NCBI RefSeq assembly: GCF_946221155.1
Contig: NZ_CAMIAN010000015.1
Coordinates: forward strand, 1-49,860
DNA from: an uncultured Corynebacterium sp.
Lineage (GTDB): Bacteria; Actinomycetota; Actinomycetes; Mycobacteriales; Mycobacteriaceae
DNA: 49,860 nucleotides
Direction: 5' to 3'
A program made the position numbers and the translations under genes. A model generated the notes under the pieces. It was not told where the DNA came from, ran no database searches, and saw only the letters and a program-made list of their open reading frames with translations. Below, piece after piece: positions 8,279 to 16,103 of this stretch (position 1 is its first letter; the number at the start of each line of letters is the position of its first letter).

Positions 8279-8760
8279 CGGCGAAATCTCTCCTCGAAGA
8301 ATCTCGATTGGTTGTATCTGAATCTTTCTGGATCAAAAGGCGCTGGGCGCGAGCCGCAAGCGCTGTACGCTCCGGTTTTCGAAAAACCGATACATCTTCA
8401 ACGATACAAACCTGCGCATATTTTTCTATGAAACAACGTTTTAAACGCGATCGCATAAACCTACGGGTTGGGTAAACCCCCTGGACTTCATATGAAAAAT
8501 TAAGTAAAAATGCGGCCGATTCTCCACCCCCCAAGATAGGTAACCTCGCCCCTCCCCTCACTCAGTCATGGTTAGGCATGGACCGCCATTCAACCTCGTC
8601 CCGCAACGAACAACGTAAACGCAGACCTATCGCCATAGGCGACATCGATGAAGCCAACCAAAAGGGACATTCAGCAAACTCCCCAACCTTTAGCTCCGCC
8701 GCCGCTTACACGGCGGCTTACACGTTTTCCGCCGCTTCCTTGCACACCCCGCAACGCCCA

Positions 8761-8775
8761 CCGTCTCGGCAACCG
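8761..8775. repeat. Left arm of a 15-bp perfect inverted repeat
   Basis: CCGTCTCGGCAACCG; its exact reverse complement occurs at 9085-9099, 309 bp further on. An intermediate partial copy (CGTCTCGGTTGCCG) lies near 8931. The arms enclose no credible gene. Confidence 0.7.
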
Positions 8776-9084
8776 ATCCGAACCCCGTCTCGACACCCCG
8801 CCGCGGACCCCGTGTCGGAAACTCGTAACGGAACCTCGGGGCGAGACCCGAGTCGCCAACCGCCACGTTCTGCGTCACGCTTACCGCCTCGAAAACTCGC
8901 AGCGCCCACCGACTCCCGCCCCGGGGCTCGTCTCGGTTGCCGTACCGGGCGTGTCGTAGCGGGGCGCGCCGCGGATGTCGCCCGAGACTCGTCTCGGTGC
9001 CCGGTGGGGCTCGCTTCGGGAGCCGCCCCGGTTGCCGTTACGAGTGCGTGTTCACCGCTTCGGAGTCCGACACGTTAGCCGGAG

Positions 9085-9099
9085 CGGTTGCCGAGACGG
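9085..9099. repeat. Right arm of the 15-bp perfect inverted repeat
   Basis: CGGTTGCCGAGACGG, the exact reverse complement of 8761-8775. It ends 21 bp from the stop codon of the 115-aa minus-strand gene. Confidence 0.7.
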
Positions 9100-9120
9100 G
9101 TCGGGGTGCGGGTCGGGGCA

Positions 9121-9468
9121 CTAGAACTGCGGGTTCTTCTTCCGCTGGTAGGCGGCGGTGTCCACCGTTTCGAGCACCGAGCCGGTGGCCGTCACGACGC
9201 GCATTTCGGTGACCATTTCGCGCAGGTAGACGGACTGCTTATTCGTCCAGCCGAGCTCCGTGGCGTAGAAGGCGCCAAGCGAGTCGGAGTAGCCCTCGTT
9301 CAGTGAGTTCCAGGCGCCCAAGTCAACGAACTTCTCCGGCTCGATGGTCACCGTCAGCACGCCGTCGCTGTAGGCGACGTCGGTGACGACCTTGGCGCGG
9401 ACAACGCCTGCTTCGGCACGCTCGTTCAGCCAGTCTCGGACAATGGTGTCGGGGGCGGGGAAAGACAT
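9121..9468 (-). CDS. Hypothetical protein, 115 aa
   Basis: I do not recognise this protein. It is acidic-to-neutral, without membrane segments or cysteines, and mixed alpha/beta in appearance: a short N-terminal helix (TIVRDWLNERA), then alternating strands (VLTVTIEP, MRVVTATGSV). It ends in a basic tail, QRKKNPQF. AAGGAG stands 6 nt before the ATG, so it is very probably a real gene. It is the last gene of the accessory minus-strand block and is separated from the 191-aa gene by a strong hairpin, suggesting its own transcript or read-through control. Confidence 0.65.
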   Translation of the reverse strand: MSFPAPDTIVRDWLNERAEAGVVRAKVVTDVAYSDGVLTVTIEPEKFVDLGAWNSLNEGYSDSLGAFYATELGWTNKQSVYLREMVTEMRVVTATGSVLETVDTAAYQRKKNPQF

Positions 9469-9594
9469 TCTGTGCTCCTTGGTTGGGTTGTGTTGAAAGG
9501 AGCAACACCGAGGGTAGTGACGGGCTAGACACGGGTACGGAAGTATCGACTATACGTTCTAATCGCTGGCGGTCACCGACCGGGTCGGTATGCC

Positions 9595-9640
9595 GAAACC
9601 CGCCACGGTGAACGTTTCGCTCGCCGTGGCGGGTTTCTTT
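9595..9640. terminator. 14-bp stem hairpin between two accessory genes
   Basis: Perfect 14-bp stem (9595-9608 with 9624-9637, arms GAAACCCGCCACGG / CCGTGGCGGGTTTC) and a 15-nt loop. A T-rich stretch follows on the plus strand (TTTCTTTTC) and only a short one on the minus strand, on which the neighbouring genes lie, so direction is uncertain. Confidence 0.65.
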
Positions 9641-9648
9641 TCGCCTTC

Positions 9649-10224
9649 CTACACGGGATAGACCGTGCGAGAAGTTCTACTCAACTGGGCCGGCACCCCT
9701 TCGTCCCGGAACGACTGAGTTATGCGACGTGCCTCCTCGAAGTCGTTGCAGCGGGCGAGGAAGTCGATGCTTTCGGCGGTCCAGACTTCCCAGGTGTCCT
9801 GGCTAAACATTGCGTCCAGAAGCTCGCGGGGTGCGTCTTCTTTCGGTGCGACGGCGGCCGCCAGCTCTTTCTGGTCGAACTTATCTGCGTCCACGAGGTT
9901 TTCCCGCTCGTAGTACGTCAGGTGACGTGGGTTCGCGTCCGCTTCCAGCGTGAGCATTCCGTTGTCCTGGTCGGAGTATTTGACCAGTGTGGTCAGGAAC
10001 TTCATGGCCTGGAACACGTCGAGCAGGTGGTGCTCACCGTCAGCGCCAACAACACGAACACTGTCGGAGTGGCGGCGGAGGAACCGGTTCACTGTGACCA
10101 GTTCGTCCCGGTTGAAGAACACGTCGAGCGAGAGCAGCACCTCCTTTGGCGTGTGCGGGGTCGTAGTTTTCTTTTCTTCGGTGCAGCGGTGCGGTGTCGC
10201 TGCTTTTGCGTTGTGGTGGATCAT
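9649..10224 (-). CDS. Hypothetical protein, 191 aa
   Basis: I do not recognise this protein. The first 25 residues are polar and low-complexity (His, Thr, Lys), followed by a compact acidic helical domain containing VFFNRDELVTVNRFLRRHSDSV and a helix rich in Asp/Glu/Lys. No membrane segment or metal motif is seen. An internal AAAGGAGG sequence near 10140 suggests translation might start later (a GTG about 17 nt further), which would remove the odd N-terminus. It lies between the ~100-aa gene and a strong hairpin, on the same strand as the rest of the accessory block. Confidence 0.55.
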   Translation of the reverse strand: MIHHNAKAATPHRCTEEKKTTTPHTPKEVLLSLDVFFNRDELVTVNRFLRRHSDSVRVVGADGEHHLLDVFQAMKFLTTLVKYSDQDNGMLTLEADANPRHLTYYERENLVDADKFDQKELAAAVAPKEDAPRELLDAMFSQDTWEVWTAESIDFLARCNDFEEARRITQSFRDEGVPAQLSRTSRTVYPV

Positions 10225-10289
10225 GGAAAGTAGCCTGCCTTACCTCGAAAAGCCGCCCACTCAACCAGGGGCAGGCAGTTCGGTGCAGG

Positions 10290-10592
10290 TTAGGACGTCT
10301 CTTTGAGCCGCGGGTCGTTCTCGGACTCAATGCGTTCCCAGCGGGCGAGGTACGCAGCGGCCTTCTCACCGCGGGCGAGGTGTTCACCGACCTCCTTGAG
10401 CGCTAGCTCTGCCGACCAGTGGACGGACAGCAGTGTGAAGTCTCCGTCCCGCACCTCGACTCGGACCGCGGAGTATGGGTACGTGTCGGAAACCGAGCGC
10501 ATTTTCTTGGCGTAGAAGGTCTCTGGCGCGGACTCCTGCGACCAAGCCGAACTACGTCCGTCACCGCCGCTTTCATGTCGTTGTGCAGTCAT
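10290..10592 (-). CDS. Hypothetical protein, about 100 aa
   Basis: I do not recognise this protein. The frame is open back to 10685, but I take ATG 10592 (MTAQRHESGG): a -10-like CACAAT ends 8 nt before it and the upstream residues look non-coding. The product is a small soluble protein with a beta segment (YSAVRVEVRDGDFTLLSVHW) followed by a charged C-terminal helix (LARGEKAAAYLARWERIE). It is followed by the 191-aa gene 65 bp later on the same strand. Confidence 0.5.
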   Translation of the reverse strand: MTAQRHESGGDGRSSAWSQESAPETFYAKKMRSVSDTYPYSAVRVEVRDGDFTLLSVHWSAELALKEVGEHLARGEKAAAYLARWERIESENDPRLKETS

Positions 10593-10790
10593 GGACGGGC
10601 ATTGTGTCGTCGTGCGAGACGAACCGCTACAGCGGGGGTTCGCACCTTGCCTCAATTCGGGACTCCACTGCCACTTCTGACGCAACCCTCCAGGCCAAAG
10701 CCCCGCTTCCTTCCAACCCCCTGACGTCCTCCCGCACCGAACCCCGCCACGACTCCCGCTACGGAACCCAGCCCCCGCGACAGGCCAGCG

Positions 10791-12206
10791 TCACCACTGA
10801 CTTTCGTCCTCCGGCAACCGTTGCTCGAACGCCGCAATCAGCCCACGGTTTTCCTGCTCGTCAAATGGGACGTCCACAGGCAAGTCGGTCTCACCCAGAG
10901 GGCTCGTCTTGGTCAGCCTTTCCCTGCACCAATTGACCCACTCTTCGGCCCCTGCAACGCCTTCGAGCGCTGCGAGGTACTCCTCAATTGCCTGCCGCTC
11001 TTTCCATGCCTCGACGCGCTGGAGAAGCACTTTGTGACGCTCGCTCTCCCGGTGGTGAACACGGGCGAGCTCCGTTGCTTTGTCGAGTCGGCGCTGCCGG
11101 CACTCGGCCTCGACGCGGTCGCGCTCTTTTACCACTGCGTACCACTGCTCCCTGCGGTGGACGTCGGCAAAGAAGTCCCCGAGCACGAAGTTCAGCCGCG
11201 TCGGCTTGGCAGGGGTGTCGTTTCGCCTGGTGAAACCGACAACGAGAGACACCAGGCCTGTACCTTCTTTGTTGTAGTACTTCGGCATTTCTTTGCCCTT
11301 GTTGTACGACCAGCGCAGCGAGTCCTCGTAGGCTTTGACTTCCTTCTTCGTCGGCGGCCGCTCGACGCTGTTTTCGCGCTCGCTGACCCACATCTCATAC
11401 GAGTGGTAGTCGGTGTCGAGTGTGACTTTCTCCAGTACTTTCTTGCCTTTGTGGTCCTCGGTGTCGTGTGCCGTCACACTCCACCCGCGGGCTTGAGCCT
11501 CGGTGATAACGACGTGCAAAAGCAACTTTGCGCGCTGTTTCGTCTCTGCGCTGTACCACTTAGAGTTTCGTAGAAGCCTGTTGATTGCCGGGTGGAATTT
11601 GCGGACTTCAACTTCGTCCCGCAGGACCGGTCCCGGGTCTGGTGACACCCACTCGTCCGTGTCAAGCAACGCAGCGGTCACCGTCACGGGAGAGTTGAAA
11701 TGCCACGAGTCGTAGCTCCAGTCGAGCATGAACTCTTTGCCGTCTGGGACAAGGTCTTTCCGCGGTCCTTTGACCCACTTCTCTACGGGGTCCCAGTCGG
11801 CTCTCGCCACGTCGCGGTTTTCTACGTGCCTGACAACCCAACCGCGCTGAGAGGCGACCAAGTCTTCGAGCAGGTCGGTCACGCGCGTGTCGAGTGCCAC
11901 CTCGCTCGCAGGTGGCGGCTCTGGCGGGGCATAGGCAGCCGCAACGTACACCGTCTCGGGTGCCGCGCCGCGTTTCCGTTTCGGTTTCCGGAGCGGTTCT
12001 TTCCCTGCCAGCACCCGCTTGCCGCGCTCAGTGACCGTTGCTTGCCACGTCTTGCCGTGGCCTTTGACCTTGACGAGCTCGTGGCCTTCGAGTGTGCGGG
12101 CGGTGGTTTTGTACGTCGAAGGCACTTCTGGGTCGGTGGGGCACCCGTCAACGACCCATTGCAGGACGGTGCGTTGGCGCGGGGTGAGTTCTTTCGCAGC
12201 TGGCAT
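10791..12206 (-). CDS. Large accessory protein: N-terminal winged-helix-like part, charged C-terminal coiled coil
   Basis: Uncharacterised, about 471 aa from ATG 12206. Residues 1-65 look like a winged helix (LTPRQRTVLQWVVDGCP, ARTLEGHELVKVKG, VTERGKRVLAG), then comes a basic linker (KPKRKRG). The middle has HPAINRLLRNSK, a helix of the form KQRAKLLLHVVITEAQARGWSV, and strands. The last 120 residues are a highly charged coiled coil (RDRVEAECRQRR onward) with an acidic tail. From memory the layout resembles a widespread family of unknown function; I give no function. A TTG at 12284 overlaps the stop of the upstream DUF4145 gene and is an alternative, coupled start adding 26 disordered residues. 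A -10-like GACAAT lies 6 nt before ATG 12206. Confidence 0.65.
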   Translation of the reverse strand: MPAAKELTPRQRTVLQWVVDGCPTDPEVPSTYKTTARTLEGHELVKVKGHGKTWQATVTERGKRVLAGKEPLRKPKRKRGAAPETVYVAAAYAPPEPPPASEVALDTRVTDLLEDLVASQRGWVVRHVENRDVARADWDPVEKWVKGPRKDLVPDGKEFMLDWSYDSWHFNSPVTVTAALLDTDEWVSPDPGPVLRDEVEVRKFHPAINRLLRNSKWYSAETKQRAKLLLHVVITEAQARGWSVTAHDTEDHKGKKVLEKVTLDTDYHSYEMWVSERENSVERPPTKKEVKAYEDSLRWSYNKGKEMPKYYNKEGTGLVSLVVGFTRRNDTPAKPTRLNFVLGDFFADVHRREQWYAVVKERDRVEAECRQRRLDKATELARVHHRESERHKVLLQRVEAWKERQAIEEYLAALEGVAGAEEWVNWCRERLTKTSPLGETDLPVDVPFDEQENRGLIAAFEQRLPEDESQW

Positions 12207-12280
12207 GGGTTTATTGTCGCCGGTCGGAACGGGTTGCGCAGCGGTTAGCGGGGCGGGTGTCGTTTCGGGGGGACTACCCC

Positions 12281-12943
12281 TCAAGACTCATTTTCGGCCC
12301 GTGCGTTTCCCTCAAACTCAAAGGCCATGCGAAGGATCATCTGGGTGAACTCGATGGCCTTCAACGCGGTAGATTGCCTTACCGATTTCAGCTCGTGAGT
12401 GGCTGCATTACCCCAGAGTCGAATGCTGTCAGCCCAACTGTCCTTGATGCGCTGGGTGAGAATTCCCTCATTCACCAAGAAATTCACGCACTCTTCGAAA
12501 CTCGGTGCCCAGCCCCTGTCGTTCTTCTCTGGTAGACCGCAACGGACAGCAGCAGCGAAAACTATCTTGCGGCACATAAGCACCGCGCTAGTGTAGGCAC
12601 CAACAGAGTACGTGAGGTTCGCTTCCTCCCACATCTCCGCAACGTCACCAGGTAGGTTGTCGATAGGTTGCTGCTGTGTCCGGGGTGGGTAGATCTCCTC
12701 GCCGCCACCTTCCCGATAAATGCTGATTGAAGCGCCGCAGCAGTCCTGGCAGACCATCCAGCGGTACCCGGTTTTAACGAAGTGGCGCCTGTCAGTCGCC
12801 CAAGCGATGTTTACCGTTTTTCCTTCTCCGCACACCGGGCAGGTGATAGCTCCCGACTGTGCTCTATCGTCAGTAAACCTAAATCGTTGATGTCCTTGGT
12901 TAAGGTCCAGTTCAAGCAGGGCAAAATCTCTGTAGCCGAGCAT
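12281..12943 (-). CDS. Zinc-ribbon protein with a DUF4145-like domain
   Basis: About 221 aa. The N-terminal third carries two Cys pairs, CPVCGEG and CQDC, spaced like a zinc ribbon. The C-terminal part has the DUF4145 look: a helix with YSVGAYTSAVLMCRKIVFAAAV, then LVNEGILTQRIKDSW and GNAATHEL. DUF4145 is known from proteins of restriction and other defence loci, but its role is undefined. I place the start at the second of two adjacent ATGs (12943) because AAGGAG is 4 nt before it and only 1 nt before the first. The frame open to 13030 is not needed. The large coiled-coil protein follows directly. Confidence 0.7.
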   Translation of the reverse strand: MLGYRDFALLELDLNQGHQRFRFTDDRAQSGAITCPVCGEGKTVNIAWATDRRHFVKTGYRWMVCQDCCGASISIYREGGGEEIYPPRTQQQPIDNLPGDVAEMWEEANLTYSVGAYTSAVLMCRKIVFAAAVRCGLPEKNDRGWAPSFEECVNFLVNEGILTQRIKDSWADSIRLWGNAATHELKSVRQSTALKAIEFTQMILRMAFEFEGNARAENES

Positions 12944-13389
12944 CATTCTCCTTCGAAACGGGAACCGACACGTTAAGCGTAACGGTCGTCGCGACACCGA
13001 AACGCGCCAGTCGAACACATGGCCGGTCACACTGGGCGGACGAGACGGGGCAGGTTTACCGGGTGGACGGGTCTGAAAAATTTCTTGGACGCAGAAAGTT
13101 TGTTCTGAATCTAGGCGGGAGCGTATATGTGGTTTCAGCCCACCGGTGGGTTAAGGCTCGAAAAGCGTGTCCGGGCGGGGCCGGTTTCTAGCAGTTGAGC
13201 TGGGTTAATCTCGAATGTAATTGCTCTGCGGGCGAAAAATCGAAGGTGGTTTGGTTGGTTGACGTGCCAGAATTCGCCATCGGATATACAGACCGGGTCT
13301 ACGACCATGCCTTCATCACAAGTGCCACTAGCAGATCTACGGGAGTGCTGTCGCGACAGTCACTGTCCAAAATGCCAAGCTGTCCCCAT
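12944..13389. other. 446-bp stretch without a convincing gene
   Basis: It contains a perfect 12-bp palindrome CCCACCGGTGGG (13139-13150) and becomes more AT-rich toward the methyltransferase. A 73-codon plus-strand frame (13195-13416) overlaps the methyltransferase end and has no ribosome site. Confidence 0.5.
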
Positions 13390-13986
13390 CTAACAACGCT
13401 GTGCAAGAACGTCTAGATGCGGCCTAATGCCAGCCGCGCATCGAGAGTGGACAGAAATTGCCTGAAAGCCAGCCAACTCCAACTGTTTTAGTAGCTCTAG
13501 TTCTGACCAGTAGTAAGCCTCAGTAACTGCATGCTCGAATGGAGCACCTTGTTCCCCTAAAAACGCTCCAAGAAGAAGAGTTCCACCCGGCCTAAGAGTC
13601 CTAGCAAATTCGCTTAGAACCAAGCCCCAGTCATCTGGCCGCAAATGAATCAACGAGTACCAGGCAAGTATCCCTCCGAGGCTGGAGGACTTAAGGGGTA
13701 TCTCCGACAAGTCGCCCAAAACGAAGTTGGTGGAGGGAAATCTATTCTTCGCAATCCCAATGAACTCTGGGACCATATCTAGCCCGACTACTTCACATTT
13801 CAAAGTTCGCAATAGGTCCGTCCAGTGTCCGGGACCTGACCCCGCATCCAGCACCGGACTATTAACCACTCTTCCCCATTCAGAAATGAGCGCTACGTCT
13901 TGAGGACTCATATCCTTAATTGATCCCAAGGCTTCAACGTATTCGGGAGCGAGCCTTGCATAAGCATCCCTTACGACGTCGTACAA
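13390..13986 (-). CDS. Class I SAM-dependent methyltransferase
   Basis: 198-aa methyltransferase of the UbiE/small-molecule type. Motif I is VLDAGSGPGHW near residue 44, the acidic end of strand 2 is VGLDMVPEFI, motif II is FVLGDLSEIPL, then LIHLRPDDWG and LRPGGTLLLGAF. It lacks the target-recognition or DPPY-type motifs of DNA methyltransferases, so a small-molecule or RNA/protein substrate is more likely. Base composition is visibly more AT-rich than the core genes, in keeping with acquired DNA. It is the first gene of the accessory block after the tRNA-Arg gene. Confidence 0.8.
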   Translation of the reverse strand: MYDVVRDAYARLAPEYVEALGSIKDMSPQDVALISEWGRVVNSPVLDAGSGPGHWTDLLRTLKCEVVGLDMVPEFIGIAKNRFPSTNFVLGDLSEIPLKSSSLGGILAWYSLIHLRPDDWGLVLSEFARTLRPGGTLLLGAFLGEQGAPFEHAVTEAYYWSELELLKQLELAGFQAISVHSRCAAGIRPHLDVLAQRC

Positions 13987-14324
13987 CGTGCCTCCTTCAA
14001 CTCCGTGCCAATCGCCTTGACTATTGGAAAGTCTAACCTAATTCCAACGGTGTGTTTCCGGGTAAACGCATTCGGAAATTAGGAGACTAAAGAACGCAAG
14101 CGAGCCCTCTGGCGGCGACACATGTGCAGACACGGAGCCCTCGCGTTAGGACGGGCTGATAGTGAACACTTTCAAAAGAAATCCGGGTTAATAGACAAAA
14201 CCGGCCGGTTTTCGCGTTGTCGGGGATAGTCTCTGAAAAAGTTACCGAATTTTGAAAACCCGGGTTAACCTGGAAGGAGTTTCCTGAATTGAACGGAAAA
14301 GTTAACCGAAAGTCCCACTTCACA
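13987..14324. other. 338-bp AT-rich stretch between methyltransferase and tRNA-Arg
   Basis: No credible gene; the 78-codon minus frame abutting the tRNA has no ribosome site. It holds short direct repeats, CCGGGTTAA at 14183-14191 and 14260-14268, and GAAAA-GTTA(A)CCGAA near 14235 and 14296, plus a 16-bp palindrome at 14197-14212. These may be remnants of an insertion junction next to the tRNA 3' end, but no copy of the tRNA end is found on the far side. Confidence 0.5.
14197..14212. repeat. Perfect 16-bp palindrome downstream of tRNA-Arg
   Basis: AAAACCGGCCGGTTTT. It lies 113 bp beyond the tRNA 3' end on the transcribed side and could end the tRNA transcript, or mark a protein site. Confidence 0.5.
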
Positions 14325-14400
14325 TGGTGCCCCAGAGAGGAATCGAACCTCCGACACCGGCTTTAGGAGAGCCGTGCTCTATCCACTGAGCTACTAGGGC
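14325..14400 (-). tRNA. tRNA-Arg (anticodon CCT)
   Basis: 76 nt on the minus strand forming a full cloverleaf: 7-bp acceptor stem (GCCCTAG with CTGGGGC, one G-U), D-arm GCTC/GAGC, anticodon stem CGGCT/AGCCG with loop CTCCTAA so the anticodon is CCT (reads AGG), T-arm GGAGG TTCGATT CCTCT, and encoded CCA. A short hairpin (CGCACGG/CCGTGCG) sits in the 5' leader. The accessory gene block begins beyond its 3' end, and tRNA 3' ends are common integration targets. Confidence 0.97.
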
Positions 14401-14426
14401 AATCGCACGGATTCCGTGCGAGGTAC

Positions 14427-14432
14427 ATAATA
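14427..14432 (-). promoter_or_regulatory. -10 box (TATTAT) of tRNA-Arg
   Basis: TATTAT on the minus strand, about 26 nt upstream of the mature tRNA 5' end. The predicted start is near 14420, just before the leader hairpin at 14405-14421. The -35 is not clear. Confidence 0.45.
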
Positions 14433-14552
14433 CAAGGCCACCAACGCTCCCCGTGAACCAGCCCTTTTGGTTACCACACCCCAATCCCCGAACCCGCCGG
14501 AACGTATGGGCGTCCACACCAAAGAAACAGCACACCCCACCCGCAGCAAGGC

Positions 14553-14558
14553 TACGAT
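14553..14558 (+). promoter_or_regulatory. -10 box (TACGAT), leaderless type
   Basis: TACGAT ends 8 nt before ATG 14567, which supports that start over upstream in-frame codons. Confidence 0.45.
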
Positions 14559-14566
14559 TAAGAAGC

Positions 14567-16096
14567 ATGGGCGATGCAGTATCCAAAGATACCTACACAC
14601 CGAAACAGCGCACCCGCTTCCGCGAGCGCCTCAACGCCGAGCTCGAGGTCTTCGATAAGCACCTGCAGAACGCAGAATTCATCAACCAGGGCACCATCGG
14701 CCTGGAGCTAGAGATGAACCTCGTCGGCGAGGACATGCAACCCAAGCGCTGCAACGTCGGCGTGCTGGAGAAGCTGGAGGAAACCCACCCTGGCGAATAC
14801 CAGTCCGAGATCGGCTCCTTCAACGTGGAGATGAATCATCCCCCGCTGGCCATCACCGGCCGCGGGCTCGAACAGCTGCAGGAAGGCCTCGACGAGCGCC
14901 TGCGCGCGGTGCAGAAGGCCGCCAAAGAGCTCGGCTCCCACGCCGTGATGATCGGCACCCTCCCCACCCTGACCACCGACTTCCTCAGCGATCCCGCCTG
15001 GATCACCGACGAAAACCGCTACAAGGCACTCAACAACGCCATCCTCGAATCCCGTGGTGAGCTGGTCCGCATCGAGCTCGAAGGCGCCCTGCCGGGTCGG
15101 GTGCTCGGCACCGTCGATTCCTACAGCCACGACTTCGAGGACATCGCTCCGGAATCCGCCTGCACCTCCATGCAGTTACACTTGCAGGTCGCGCCAAACC
15201 TCTTCGCCAACGCCTGGAACGCCTCCCAAGCCATCGCAGGTGTGCAGGCGGCGCTCAGTGCCAACTCCCCACTGTTTGTCGGCCATAAACTCTGGCACGA
15301 ATCGCGCATCCCCGTCTTCGAGCAGGCCATCGACACACGCACGGCAGAACTCGTCAACCAGGGCGTGCGCCCGCGCGTGTGGTTCGGCGAACGGTGGATC
15401 ACCAGCGTATTCGACCTCTTCGAGGAAAACGGCCGCTACTTCTCCCCTCTCCTACCAGAGGATCGCATGGAAGCCGGCACGCCCATCATGTCCGGCGACA
15501 GCCCCGGCCTGCACTACATGAACCTGCACAACGGCACGATCTGGCGCTGGAACCGCCCGATCTACGACCCAAACCTGGAACTCTCCCACATCCGCGTGGA
15601 GAATCGCCTACTGCCCGCCGGCCCCACCACCGCCGACATCGTCGCCGATGCCGCCTTCTACTACGGGCTCGTCAAGTTCTTGGGCACGCAGAATCGGCCC
15701 GTGTGGTCGAGGCTTTCTTTTGAGGACGCCCACAGCAACTTCCTCGCCGGCGCCCGCGAAGGGCTGCGCGCCAGCATGCGCTGGCCGCGTGTAGGGACAG
15801 TGCCTGTCCGACGACTGATTACCGAGCACCTACTCGACCAGGCTCGCGAGGGATTGGGCTTGCTGGACGTGGATTCCGAACTAATCGACACATACCTGGG
15901 GATCATCGAAGGCCGCGCCCGCAGCGGACAAAACGGTGCCACCTGGCAGCTGGATACTCTCAACCGGCTGGCACCGAACAGCGAGCCGGAATCCGCGGAA
16001 CGCGCCGAAGCGCTGGCCACCATGATGCAGCGCTACATCGCCCACCAGGCAAGCGGCCAGCCGGTACACACCTGGTCAGTGGAAGGCCGCGACTGA
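14567..16096 (+). CDS. GCS2-family carboxylate-amine ligase (glutamate-cysteine ligase type)
   Basis: 509 aa, ATP-dependent ligase of the GCS2 / YbdK superfamily. The N-terminal strand GTIGLELEMNLVG carries the metal-binding acidic residues, followed by EIGSFNVEMNHPP and the later MQLHLQV, YMNLHNGTIWRWNRP and HIRVENRLLP blocks that line the active site. Corynebacteria make mycothiol rather than glutathione, so the true acceptor may not be cysteine, and I leave the gene unnamed. The start at 14567 follows a -10 hexamer by 8 nt; the frame is open further upstream but lacks any start signal. It is convergent with an enoyl-CoA hydratase gene. Confidence 0.8.
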   Translation: MGDAVSKDTYTPKQRTRFRERLNAELEVFDKHLQNAEFINQGTIGLELEMNLVGEDMQPKRCNVGVLEKLEETHPGEYQSEIGSFNVEMNHPPLAITGRGLEQLQEGLDERLRAVQKAAKELGSHAVMIGTLPTLTTDFLSDPAWITDENRYKALNNAILESRGELVRIELEGALPGRVLGTVDSYSHDFEDIAPESACTSMQLHLQVAPNLFANAWNASQAIAGVQAALSANSPLFVGHKLWHESRIPVFEQAIDTRTAELVNQGVRPRVWFGERWITSVFDLFEENGRYFSPLLPEDRMEAGTPIMSGDSPGLHYMNLHNGTIWRWNRPIYDPNLELSHIRVENRLLPAGPTTADIVADAAFYYGLVKFLGTQNRPVWSRLSFEDAHSNFLAGAREGLRASMRWPRVGTVPVRRLITEHLLDQAREGLGLLDVDSELIDTYLGIIEGRARSGQNGATWQLDTLNRLAPNSEPESAERAEALATMMQRYIAHQASGQPVHTWSVEGRD

Positions 16097-16103
16097 GGCG
16101 ACT

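Larger units (their letters stand above)
8279..9120. other. 842-bp intergenic region: AT-rich promoter part, then GC-rich repeat-rich part
   Basis: The half next to the ornithine cyclodeaminase start (8279-8520) is AT-rich and should hold its promoter. It contains a hairpin (CGGTTTT / AAAACCG, 8373-8389) and a direct repeat TGTATCG (minus strand, about 8388-8410). The rest (8580-9110) is GC-rich and repetitive, with recurring GTCTCGG, GTTGCCG and ACTCG words in both orientations and a perfect 15-bp inverted repeat. The 166-codon plus-strand frame across it is rich in Arg, Pro and Ser, has no ribosome site, and I do not accept it as a gene. Confidence 0.6.

Noticed and set aside
6167..8431. 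Long plus-strand frames (6167-6979 and 7004-8431)
   Set aside because: They are antisense to glutamine synthetase and the cyclodeaminase-family gene; such frames are common opposite GC-rich codons and show no start signals.
8400..8460. AmtR-type nitrogen-control site upstream of the cyclodeaminase-glnA operon
   Set aside because: A TTTCTATG element is present, but the second half-site does not match the expected ATAG at N6 spacing.
8578..9078. 166-codon plus-strand frame rich in Arg, Pro and Ser
   Set aside because: It lies in the repeat-rich spacer, has no ribosome site or -10 at leaderless distance, and its composition reflects the GC-rich repeats.
13195..13416. 73-codon plus-strand frame
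   Set aside because: It overlaps the methyltransferase end, lacks a ribosome site and resembles nothing known to me.
13390..13986. DNA methyltransferase of a restriction-modification system
   Set aside because: It has UbiE-like small-molecule methyltransferase motifs and none of the DNA-specific motifs, and no restriction enzyme is encoded nearby.
14087..14323. 78-codon minus-strand frame abutting tRNA-Arg
   Set aside because: It starts within 2 bp of the tRNA 3' end, has no ribosome site and covers the palindromic downstream region; more likely non-coding.
8279..14324. Attachment-site duplication of the tRNA 3' end
   Set aside because: I looked for a second copy of the tRNA-Arg 3' segment at the far end of the accessory block and found none; no integrase is present either.
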